From contig WTCH01000058.1 of assembly GCA_013138675.1 (NCBI GenBank), forward strand, positions 1-5,830: a stretch of 5,830 nucleotides of DNA, written 5' to 3'. Below are positions 1-5,830 of the stretch, one piece after another. The position numbers were made by a program, and so were the translations under genes. Source of the DNA: Woeseiaceae bacterium. Lineage in GTDB: Bacteria; Pseudomonadota; Gammaproteobacteria; Steroidobacterales; Woeseiaceae. Position 1 is the stretch's first letter, and the number at the start of each line of letters is the position of its first letter. The notes under the pieces were generated by a model, which had not been told where the DNA came from, searched no databases, and worked only from the letters and a program-made list of their open reading frames with translations.

Positions 1-900
1 GGTCATCGGCCAACCGTCAAAGGCGGTTACTTCCCGGTACCACCTGTCGATTCGCTGCATGACATTCGCTCGGCGATGTGTCTTGCGATCGAAGATATGG
101 GCGTCGAAACGGAAGTGCATCACCACGAAGTGGCAACGGCCGGACAGTGCGAAATTGGCGCTAAATTCAATACCTTAGTGCGCAAAGCCGACGAAGTGCA
201 GATTCTCAAATATGTCATCCACAACGTCGCTCATGCCTACGGCAAGACAGCGACATTCATGCCCAAGCCGCTGGTGAATGACAACGGCAACGGCATGCAT
301 GTGCACCAGTCGCTGTTCAAAGATGGCGAGAACCTGTTTTCCGGTGACCTCTATGGTGGTCTTTCGGAAACGGCGTTGTTCTACATCGGCGGCATCGTCA
401 AACACGCGAAAGCGCTGAACGCATTCACCAACCCGGCGACCAACAGCTACAAGCGACTGGTGCCAGGGTTCGAAGCGCCAACAATTCTCGCGTACTCGGC
501 GCGCAACCGCTCGGCCTCCATTCGCATTCCTTACATTTCGAACCCGAAGGGTCGCCGCATCGAAGTACGTTTCCCGGATTCGATGGCGAACCCGTATCTC
601 GCGTTCTCGGCATTGATGATGGCCGGTCTCGACGGCATCACCAACAAGATTCACCCGGGCGATGCCATGGACAAAGATCTGTACGACCTGCCACCAGAGG
701 AAGAGAAAGAGCTCAAGCTCGTTGCGTTTTCCCTCGAGGAGGCGGTTGAGGCCCTGGATGGCGATCGAGACTTCCTCAAGGCAGGCGACGTGTTCTCGGA
801 TGACCTGCTCGACGCCTACATGGGGCTGCTCAACGAAAACGTAACAAGGCTTCGAATGGCGACCCACCCGGTCGAATTCGACATGTATTACAGCCTGTAA
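1..900 (+). CDS. glnA: Glutamine synthetase type I, C-terminal part (5' end outside window)
   Basis: Glutamine synthetase joins ammonia to glutamate using ATP; the cytoplasmic enzyme of this family is a dodecamer. The frame is open from base 1, upstream of the first in-window ATG at 76, so the gene enters from the left: 299 residues are visible and about 170 are missing if it matches the usual length of about 469. Family motifs appear in order: KGGYFPVPPVD (from residue 7), HHHEVATAGQ (from residue 40), NGNGMHVHQS with the active-site His at residue 100, LVPGFEAP, AYSARNRSASIRIP with nucleotide-binding arginines, and RRIEVRFPD. The sequence NLYDLPPEE of enteric GlnA appears as DLYDLPPEE; its Tyr at residue 228 (codon 682-684) aligns with the adenylylated Tyr397 of the enteric enzyme, so GlnE-type control is likely. 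The stop is TAA at 898-900. No frameshift or missing catalytic residue is seen. It lies upstream of ntrBC, its usual regulators; its promoter is outside the window. Confidence 0.98.
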   Translation, partial: GHRPTVKGGYFPVPPVDSLHDIRSAMCLAIEDMGVETEVHHHEVATAGQCEIGAKFNTLVRKADEVQILKYVIHNVAHAYGKTATFMPKPLVNDNGNGMHVHQSLFKDGENLFSGDLYGGLSETALFYIGGIVKHAKALNAFTNPATNSYKRLVPGFEAPTILAYSARNRSASIRIPYISNPKGRRIEVRFPDSMANPYLAFSALMMAGLDGITNKIHPGDAMDKDLYDLPPEEEKELKLVAFSLEEAVEALDGDRDFLKAGDVFSDDLLDAYMGLLNENVTRLRMATHPVEFDMYYSL

Positions 901-917
901 TCTGTAGAAAGTGTGAA

Positions 918-940
918 CCGGGCGGCATTTTGCCGCCCGG
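918..940 (+). terminator. GC-rich perfect hairpin downstream of glnA, without U-tract
   Basis: A perfect inverted repeat begins 17 bases after the glnA stop: a 10-bp stem (918-927 with 931-940) closed by a TTT loop. Nine of the ten pairs are G-C. No run of T follows (CCACTACCGC), so it is not a classic intrinsic terminator. It could attenuate read-through into the downstream genes, act with another factor, or protect the glnA 3' end. In enteric bacteria a terminator also separates glnA from the glnL promoter, which fits an attenuating role here, but that is inference. Confidence 0.55.
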
Positions 941-963
941 CCACTACCGCTATCCGATGTATT

Positions 964-972
964 TGTTATGCT
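964..972 (+). promoter_or_regulatory. Possible extended -10 element before the DUF4124 gene
   Basis: The bases TGTTATGCT match an extended -10 pattern (TG-N-TATNNT) and end 6 bases before the ATG at 979. No convincing -35 is seen at the expected distance. If used, transcription would begin at or next to the ATG, giving a leaderless message, which would fit the absence of a Shine-Dalgarno sequence. The motif is short and can occur by chance. Confidence 0.22.
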
Positions 973-978
973 AACTCG

Positions 979-1500
979 ATGGAAAGACGCTCGATTTTCG
1001 TACTTCTTGCCCTGCTTGCGGCCGCTGCGGCTTCCGCGGACGTATGGCGGTGGATTGATGACGACGGTGTGGTTCACTACTCGGATACGCCGCGCGCGGG
1101 CGCCGAACGAATCGACGTATCTGAATCGACCAGGACCACCGGGGCGCGTATCTATCGAAGCACCACGCCCAGCAACACCGACGAACCCGCAACGGCGACC
1201 GAACAGGCCTTTAAATACGAGAGCCTCAGCATTAGCTCACCAGGCGCCGAAGAAACACTATGGAACATAGAGGGCACCCTGAGCGTTTCGCTGTCGCTGA
1301 GCCCGGGGCTGCAGAGCGGCCACCAGGTACGCGTGTATTTCAACGGCGAACCGAGAATGGTGAACAGCACGAACTTCACGATCGACGAGGTTTACCGCGG
1401 CGTCCACAATCTCCAGGCGGAGGTGCTCGACGCAACGGGCCGGCTGATGATACGCAGCCCAGGCAACCGCTTCTATGTTCAGCAGAACACGGTGCGCTAG
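979..1500 (+). CDS. Exported DUF4124-domain protein of unknown function
   Basis: A 173-residue protein predicted to leave the cytoplasm. Residues 1-20 are a typical signal peptide: MERR, a long Leu/Ala core, and a cleavage site ASA before Asp21. The segment VWRWIDDDGVVHYSDTP (residues 22-38) is the hallmark of the DUF4124 family, which is common in gammaproteobacterial envelope proteins and has no defined activity. A Thr/Ser/Pro-rich linker follows to about residue 80. The C-terminal stretch of alternating hydrophobic residues (LSVSLSLSPG, VRVYFNGEPR, HNLQAEVLDATG) looks like a small beta-sandwich, possibly Ig-like. The ATG at 979 was chosen because the signal peptide begins there; the in-frame GTG at 913 would place the hairpin inside the gene and put an unrelated extension before the signal. 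No Shine-Dalgarno sequence precedes 979. It sits between glnA and ntrB, an arrangement also seen in pseudomonads; any link to nitrogen control is unproven. Confidence 0.88.
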   Translation: MERRSIFVLLALLAAAAASADVWRWIDDDGVVHYSDTPRAGAERIDVSESTRTTGARIYRSTTPSNTDEPATATEQAFKYESLSISSPGAEETLWNIEGTLSVSLSLSPGLQSGHQVRVYFNGEPRMVNSTNFTIDEVYRGVHNLQAEVLDATGRLMIRSPGNRFYVQQNTVR

Positions 1501-1559
1501 GCGGAAATTCTCGCAGGCGTTCCGGCGGCGGCGGAACGCGCCACCCAGACCCTAAACGC

Positions 1560-2597
1560 ATTCTTGACAGCCTCAGCGGGGGCGTCATTCTCGTCGACCA
1601 GAGCCTCCTGATCGTCGACCTCAATCCTGCCGCAGAAAACATCCTCGGCATCAGCGTCCAGCGCGCGCGCGGCGAGTCATTGCTGCGCCTCGTCGACGAT
1701 GAGCCTGAACTACGGGATATTCTGAGCCGCGTTCTTGAGACCGGCGACCACTACGCCAACGAACTGCGGCTCGGAGTGACCGAGGTTCATGCAGATGAGC
1801 GCATCGTCGATTGCCGGGTGTCACCCCTCAGCGGCGGCGATGCGGCACTGCTTGTTGAGATGACGGACGTCACGCGGCGCTCCAGGATCAGCCGCGAAAA
1901 CGCGCTGCTAATTCAACACGGCGCAGGTCGACAAATGATTCGCCAGCTCGCGCATGAAATAAAGAACCCGCTCGGCGGCATTCGTGGCGCCGCACAACTG
2001 CTCGCCAAACAGCTCGAAAGCGGTGAGCTCACCGAGTACACCGACGTCATAATCAGCGAGACCGACAGGCTGGCCGGGCTCGTTGACACGTTGCTTGGTC
2101 CGGGTGGCCCACCCAATAAGCAGCCAGCGAATATTCACGAACTGCTTGAGTACGTCGTCCGAATTATCGAGCCGGAAGACCAGAAACAGGTCACCTTTAG
2201 TCGGGACTATGATCCGGGCCTGCCGCTCATTGACCTCGATCGCGACCAGATCATTCAGGCGCTGCTCAACCTGGTCAGGAACGCTACCGCGGCCCTCGAG
2301 GGCCAGGGCACGATCACGCTAAAGACTCGTGCCGTTACCAACTTCACGATTGGCGACAGGCGCCACAGCGTTATCGCGTCAATCGAAATCGAGGATGACG
2401 GGCCAGGCATCCCGAACGATCTCCAGGACTCGGTGTTCTACCCGCTTGTTACAAGTCGTCCGGAGGGCACCGGCCTTGGACTGCCAGCCGCACAGGAACT
2501 GTTGAGCCGCCATGGCGGACTGATCGAATTCGAGAGTCGCCCGGGCCGTACCGTGTTTTTTGTTCGCATACCACTGCAGCAATCGGGGGGTGGATGA
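1560..2597 (+). CDS. glnL: Nitrogen regulation sensor kinase/phosphatase NtrB (start uncertain)
   Basis: NtrB (NRII) is the cytoplasmic partner of NtrC: it phosphorylates NtrC when nitrogen is scarce and dephosphorylates it when bound by PII. Counted from 1560, the parts are an N-terminal PAS domain (to about residue 110, with LNPAAENILGIS), the H box RQLAHEIKNPLGGIRGAAQL with phospho-acceptor His132, the N box LNLVRNATAALEG (Asn241), the G1 box DDGPGIP (279-285) and the G2 box GTGLGL (303-308). FYPLVTSRPEGTG also matches the family. The start is unclear. Family similarity begins near 1551 (PKRILDSL), yet this frame has no ATG, GTG or TTG between 1260 and there. The ATG at 1260 would add a 100-residue Arg/Gly/Pro-rich extension lying over the DUF4124 gene, which looks like a shadow frame. 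ATT at 1560, a rare start, gives 345 residues, close to the 349 of the E. coli protein, and is used here as a placeholder. The stop overlaps the ntrC start. Confidence 0.9.
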   Translation: MLDSLSGGVILVDQSLLIVDLNPAAENILGISVQRARGESLLRLVDDEPELRDILSRVLETGDHYANELRLGVTEVHADERIVDCRVSPLSGGDAALLVEMTDVTRRSRISRENALLIQHGAGRQMIRQLAHEIKNPLGGIRGAAQLLAKQLESGELTEYTDVIISETDRLAGLVDTLLGPGGPPNKQPANIHELLEYVVRIIEPEDQKQVTFSRDYDPGLPLIDLDRDQIIQALLNLVRNATAALEGQGTITLKTRAVTNFTIGDRRHSVIASIEIEDDGPGIPNDLQDSVFYPLVTSRPEGTGLGLPAAQELLSRHGGLIEFESRPGRTVFFVRIPLQQSGGG

Positions 2598-3997
2598 TGG
2601 CCGATCGGCCCCTTAACGTCTGGGTTGTTGATGACGACCAGTCGGTGCGCTGGGTTCTCGAAAAGGCGCTGAGCCAGGCTGACATGGAGAGTCGCAGTTT
2701 CGAGCGCGCGGAGCATTTGCTGGAGGCCATCGCCCACGCAGAGCCGGACGTGCTGATCACCGACGTCCGCATGCCCGGGATGAGCGGCATCACCCTGCTC
2801 GAGCGCCTGCGAACGAGCTGCCCGAACCTGCCTATCATCGTTATCACAGCCCATTCAGATCTCGAGAACGCCGTCGCCGCCTACAAGGGGGGTGCCTTTG
2901 AATACCTGCCAAAGCCATTCGACATTGATGAGGCCGTCGACCTGGTAAGAAAGGCGGCACGCAAGAACGGCCACGCGAAGAGTGATGCAGCAAGCGCCGG
3001 ACAAACGATCCCATCACTGATCGGACAGGCACCGGCCATGCAGGAGGTGTTTCGCTCGATCGGCCGGCTGGCCGGCTCGAGCATGACCGTCCTGATTACT
3101 GGCGAATCGGGTACCGGCAAGGAACTCATTGCCCGGGCACTGCACGAACACAGCCCGCGCGCGAACAAGCCGTTTGTTGCATTGAACACATCGGCGATCG
3201 CCGCCGAGCTTCTCGAATCCGAACTGTTCGGTCATGAGAAAGGGTCGTTCACTGGCGCCGATGCGCGCCGCATCGGCCGCTTCGAGCAAGCTGATGGCGG
3301 GACGCTGTTTCTCGACGAAATCGGCGACATGTCGCCCGCATTGCAGACCCGCTTGCTGCGGGTGCTCGCGGAAAGCGAGTTCTATCGGGTCGGTGGGCAA
3401 AGTTCGATCAAGGTCGACGTACGCGTGATCGCAGCGACCAACCAGGACCTTGCGCGCGCCGTCAAGGAATCACGGTTTCGAGAGGATCTGTATCACCGCC
3501 TCAACGTTATTCGCATCAATTCACCGCCGCTGCGGCAACGGCGTGCGGACATTCCGCTGCTGCTCAATCACTATCTTACAGAAGCCGCCAAAGAGCTTAA
3601 GGCACCGGCAAAAGCGATTGATGGGGGTGCGGTCGACATGCTGCGCGGTTACGACTGGCCCGGCAACGTGCGGCAACTGGTCAATGCGACACGACGACTC
3701 ACCGTGACGGCACCGGGCACGGTCATTACGACCGAAGACATTCCACCGGACCTGGGCGGTGGAGCGGCCTCGCAGAAAGCGACGCAGGACTGGACGCGCA
3801 GCCTGGCAAGCTGGGCAGAGCGCGAACTCAGCGTAAAGAGTGGTCCGCTGCTCGATGCCGCGTTGCCGGAGTTTGAGAAGACACTTATCCAGGTAGCAAT
3901 GAGCCAGACGAACGGTCATCGCCAGGAAGCAGCCAAGCTGCTCGGCTGGGGGCGCAACACGCTGACACGAAAGATGAGGTCGCTACACCTCGACTGA
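2594..3997 (+). CDS. glnG: Nitrogen regulation response regulator NtrC (sigma-54 activator)
   Basis: NtrC (NRI), once phosphorylated by NtrB, oligomerises at enhancers and uses ATP to open sigma-54 promoters of nitrogen-scavenging genes, typically glnA among them. The 467 residues show all three domains. The receiver (about 7-125) has acidic Asp14/Asp15, phospho-acceptor Asp57 in LITDVRMPG, Thr85 and Lys107. The AAA+ domain (about 142-375) has Walker A GESGTGK (170-176), the sigma-54 contact loop GSFTGA (217-222), Walker B GGTLFLDEI (235-243) and FREDLYHRLNVI (295-306) with candidate arginine fingers. The Fis-type helix-turn-helix GHRQEAAKLLGWGRNTLTRK lies near the C-terminus. The loop carries Ser where the consensus is Ala, a tolerated variant. 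The ATG at 2594 overlaps the ntrB stop as ATGA, implying translational coupling. A second ATG at 2597 is better spaced from the G-run at 2585-2590, so the first residue is uncertain by one. It is intact, and about the length of the E. coli protein (469). Confidence 0.98.
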   Translation: MMADRPLNVWVVDDDQSVRWVLEKALSQADMESRSFERAEHLLEAIAHAEPDVLITDVRMPGMSGITLLERLRTSCPNLPIIVITAHSDLENAVAAYKGGAFEYLPKPFDIDEAVDLVRKAARKNGHAKSDAASAGQTIPSLIGQAPAMQEVFRSIGRLAGSSMTVLITGESGTGKELIARALHEHSPRANKPFVALNTSAIAAELLESELFGHEKGSFTGADARRIGRFEQADGGTLFLDEIGDMSPALQTRLLRVLAESEFYRVGGQSSIKVDVRVIAATNQDLARAVKESRFREDLYHRLNVIRINSPPLRQRRADIPLLLNHYLTEAAKELKAPAKAIDGGAVDMLRGYDWPGNVRQLVNATRRLTVTAPGTVITTEDIPPDLGGGAASQKATQDWTRSLASWAERELSVKSGPLLDAALPEFEKTLIQVAMSQTNGHRQEAAKLLGWGRNTLTRKMRSLHLD

Positions 3998-4017
3998 ATT
4001 CGAGCACCCCAGCTATC

Positions 4018-4809
4018 CTACTCGCTCAATTTGGGAGCACCACCAGGCACGTAGCTTCTCGCCAGGTTTAGCTCTTCACGAGCAATGTTGTATCTAGAAC
4101 CAAGAATCAACGTCGTCGCTATGACCGCTCCGGTTTCAAGGTCGACGCTTTGCATGCGGCCGGCAAAGACCACGCCATCAGTTCGTTCCCATTGATCATA
4201 GCGTGTCTCCAGGTTCTTCTTCGTGTCGTCGATTCCAGGATGAAATGCGCGGAAGTCTCGGGACAGGTCGACCAACCAGGTTTCAGCATTCACATATCTG
4301 TAGGTTTCAAATCCGTCCGACAAGGTGACCTTCAGAACAAAGTATTCTTTGTCCCGTATCGTTTCGCGGCCAACAAGCTCAACGTCGTGTCCACGATCTG
4401 GCAATCTGGCTAACGGGAACAAATTGAATTCGATGCCATGTTCCAATGCCCCGACGCCGTCGTGGTATACATTCTCGGGCGCGGCCTTTCCGCCCCGCCA
4501 TTCCCAGACACCCTCTTCGTCTTTTCCTTCGGAAAACACCCTGGTGTCGTCACCAAACACGTCGATGCGCATGTACCCGTCAGCTGACGCGCGATAACGA
4601 GCGAGCACCGTGTAATCAGCCTCAGAGATCTGAAGAACCGTGTTCGCGTTCTCGACATTATCGAGTGACGACTGGGCGCGGACGGCCTTGAGATTGTTCT
4701 GCAGGATTTCGTCGATGGCCACTACCTGGCCAGCGTGTTCAGCCGCGAAGGCAACGCCATCGACGATTAACAGAAAGCAAAGCAGGCTAAATAGGCTTGG
4801 GTTTCTCAT
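4018..4809 (-). CDS. Exported LolA-like protein, function unknown
   Basis: A 263-residue protein with a signal peptide: a hydrophobic core at residues 5-21 and cleavage AFA before Ala23. There is no lipobox at Cys11, so it is probably soluble in the periplasm. After cleavage come AIDEILQNNLKAV, a run of beta-strand-like segments with many aromatics (YMRIDVFGDDTRVFSEGKD, VWEWRGGKA, YFVLKVTLSDGFETYRYVN, TWLVDLSRDF) and RYDQWERTDGVVFAGRM. This pattern fits the LolA/LolB-like fold of 'outer membrane lipoprotein-sorting' homologues, which bind lipid or lipoprotein acyl chains in a half-barrel. It is not LolA itself, and no substrate can be assigned. The start is the ATG read from 4809, preceded by a weak GGGA. 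It converges on ntrC with a 20-bp gap. The next gene upstream on the same strand ends 145 bp away, so it may have its own promoter; no strong one was seen. Confidence 0.8.
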   Translation of the reverse strand: MRNPSLFSLLCFLLIVDGVAFAAEHAGQVVAIDEILQNNLKAVRAQSSLDNVENANTVLQISEADYTVLARYRASADGYMRIDVFGDDTRVFSEGKDEEGVWEWRGGKAAPENVYHDGVGALEHGIEFNLFPLARLPDRGHDVELVGRETIRDKEYFVLKVTLSDGFETYRYVNAETWLVDLSRDFRAFHPGIDDTKKNLETRYDQWERTDGVVFAGRMQSVDLETGAVIATTLILGSRYNIAREELNLARSYVPGGAPKLSE

Positions 4810-4908
4810 ACGGATTTCCCGGGGCTAGCTCAAAAACAGAAAGATCGGCTCATCTCAATGTTCGATGCATCCAGGCGATAAAAAGTTAGGCGGCCCGGTA
4901 GAGGAAAT

Positions 4909-4930
4909 GCCGGAAAGGTCGTTTTCTGGC
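4909..4930 (-). terminator. Weak terminator-like stem after the TPR gene
   Basis: Read on the minus strand, an 8-position stem (GCCAGAAA with TTTCCGGC, one A-C mismatch, 6-base loop) starts 24 bases after the stop of the TPR gene and is followed by ATTTCC, a poor T-tract. It could be a weak terminator between the two minus-strand genes. The rest of the 145-bp spacer (4810-4954) shows no recognisable promoter or binding site. Confidence 0.25.
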
Positions 4931-4954
4931 CTTATTCAAACCCGAGCGCCAGCT

Positions 4955-5830
4955 TCAACGGGCCCCAAGCGTTGCCGCCTGGCTTGCCAATTCGTCCATG
5001 ATAGCCAGCGCGTTGGGTGGAAATTCTGCATTCGCGCGGTGCCGGGACGCGATCACCGGGTAGATAGACTTCAAGTAGTATACGGTTACCGGGTTCTCGA
5101 AAGAGAATTCCGGAATTTCACTGACAAAGCCCTGGTAAAGCTCAATCGCGTCTTCTCTATCTCCGAGCACGTAAAGAATCAGAATAGCGGAAGGAGTCGA
5201 ATAGATATTCCGCGCAGATGCATATTTTGCGCGATGTACGTTCGCTCGCGCTTCTTCGTCGCGACCCTCAGCGAGGTCGGCAGTTGCCCTGATTGTCCAG
5301 GTCATGGCCAGGTCCCAGCCGATCGGTTCCATTCCGGTCGCGCTTTCCGCCATCGTACGAGCCTCGTCAAAGCGCCCTTCAGATACCAGTACCTGGGCGT
5401 AATCTACGCGAACTCTCGTCGATAAGGGATTTGCATGTAGCGCATCCTTCAGCAACGTGAATGCTTCGGAGGATCGATTCAACATCGCAAGCATGACGCC
5501 CAAGCAACCACATGCCCCTCCCTGGAACGGACTTATCTCGTTGGCTCGTCGAAAATAATCGACACTTTGCTCCAACCGTATACGAGACTCTTCTTCACTC
5601 GCAGGAAAGAACATCATTTCTACTACTTCAAACTCACCCAATGCCCACCAGGCTTCAGCCATATCTGGGTCGAGCTCGAGTGCGGATTCTATGTGGCCGC
5701 GGCCCTCCTCGTGTCGGTCAGGGCTCCAGTCCAGAATTACCGACAAGCCCTTGATGTAGTGCTCCCAGGCCGCGACCGGTGGTCGATTAGCGACCACCGC
5801 ACGGCTAACTTCCGAATCACGCACAGCACC
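4955..5830 (-). CDS. TPR-repeat protein, C-terminal part (5' end outside window)
   Basis: The frame is open to the right edge (base 5830), so only the last 291 residues are seen and the N-terminus is missing; a GTG at 5822-5824 is in frame but probably internal. The visible part is helical with TPR signatures: HIESALELDPDMAEAWWALG, DYFRRANEISPFQGGACGCL, FTLLKDALHANPLSTRVRVD, and further pairs around EGRFDEARTMAESATGMEP and AEGRDEEARANVHRAK. The opening PPVAAWEHYIKGL resembles the segment that leads into the TPR array of bacterial class III adenylate/guanylate cyclase-like and CadC-like winged-helix regulators, where it follows the enzymatic or DNA-binding domain. TPRs act as protein-protein binding scaffolds. 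Which N-terminal domain this protein carries cannot be seen, so regulator or cyclase is inference only. The stop is TGA at 4955-4957 on the minus strand. Confidence 0.85.
   Translation of the reverse strand, partial: GAVRDSEVSRAVVANRPPVAAWEHYIKGLSVILDWSPDRHEEGRGHIESALELDPDMAEAWWALGEFEVVEMMFFPASEEESRIRLEQSVDYFRRANEISPFQGGACGCLGVMLAMLNRSSEAFTLLKDALHANPLSTRVRVDYAQVLVSEGRFDEARTMAESATGMEPIGWDLAMTWTIRATADLAEGRDEEARANVHRAKYASARNIYSTPSAILILYVLGDREDAIELYQGFVSEIPEFSFENPVTVYYLKSIYPVIASRHRANAEFPPNALAIMDELASQAATLGAR

Noticed and set aside
913..978. GTG at 913 as the start of the DUF4124 gene
   Set aside because: It would include the glnA hairpin and add residues ahead of a complete signal peptide that begins at the ATG at 979.
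175..1077. 300-codon open frame on the minus strand across glnA
   Set aside because: It is antisense to highly conserved glnA, has no recognisable motifs and a His/Arg/Val-rich composition typical of a complementary-strand shadow.
1260..1550. N-terminal extension of ntrB from the ATG at 1260
   Set aside because: It overlaps most of the DUF4124 C-terminus in another frame, is rich in Arg, Gly and Pro, and has no counterpart in NtrB, whose length fits a start near 1560.
3989..4004. CTCGA/TCGAG inverted repeat at the end of ntrC as a terminator
   Set aside because: The stem is only 5 bp, overlaps the stop codon and has no T-run on either strand.
4933..4954. Sigma-54-like -24/-12 element on the minus strand
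   Set aside because: TGGCGC then TTTGA resembles the pattern, but the essential GC of the -12 element is absent.
4865..5425. 186-codon plus-strand frame opposite the TPR gene
   Set aside because: It is antisense to clear TPR repeats and shows no domain or signal of its own.

Overview
The window carries the nitrogen-assimilation regulatory cluster of a gammaproteobacterium: the 3' part of glnA (glutamine synthetase), a small exported DUF4124 protein, glnL/ntrB (sensor kinase) and glnG/ntrC (sigma-54 activator), all on the plus strand. Beyond ntrC the strand flips, and two minus-strand genes follow: a LolA-like exported protein and the C-terminal part of a TPR protein that runs off the right edge. 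The GlnA, NtrB and NtrC sequences resemble the gammaproteobacterial forms. A DUF4124 gene between glnA and ntrB also occurs in non-enteric gammaproteobacteria such as pseudomonads. The minus-strand genes look like those of environmental or marine gammaproteobacteria, but that placement is inference.

Layout. 1-900: glnA, entering from the left, with the conserved adenylylation tyrosine. 901-978: a short spacer holding a perfect 10-bp GC-rich hairpin and, just before the next start, a possible extended -10. 979-1500: DUF4124 protein with a clean signal peptide. About 1551-2597: ntrB, complete in its PAS, H, N, G1 and G2 boxes but lacking an ordinary start codon where one is expected. 2594-3997: ntrC, overlapping the ntrB stop by 4 bases. 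3998-4017: a 20-bp convergent gap. 4018-4809 (minus): LolA-like periplasmic protein. 4810-4954: spacer with a weak terminator-like stem. 4955-5830 (minus): TPR protein, incomplete.

How the genes work together. In the known NtrBC system, NtrB reads nitrogen status through PII and phosphorylates or dephosphorylates NtrC. NtrC-P activates sigma-54 promoters, typically including that of glnA. Here the kinase, regulator and target enzyme are adjacent. The DUF4124 protein has no established role in the circuit.

I found no mobile element, CRISPR array, tRNA or rRNA. Nothing here is clearly a new system. The points most worth checking are the missing ntrB start (with a CCC-UAA +1 slippage site that could join an upstream ATG to the ntrB frame), the hairpin plus possible leaderless start of the DUF4124 gene, and the uncharacterised minus-strand pair.
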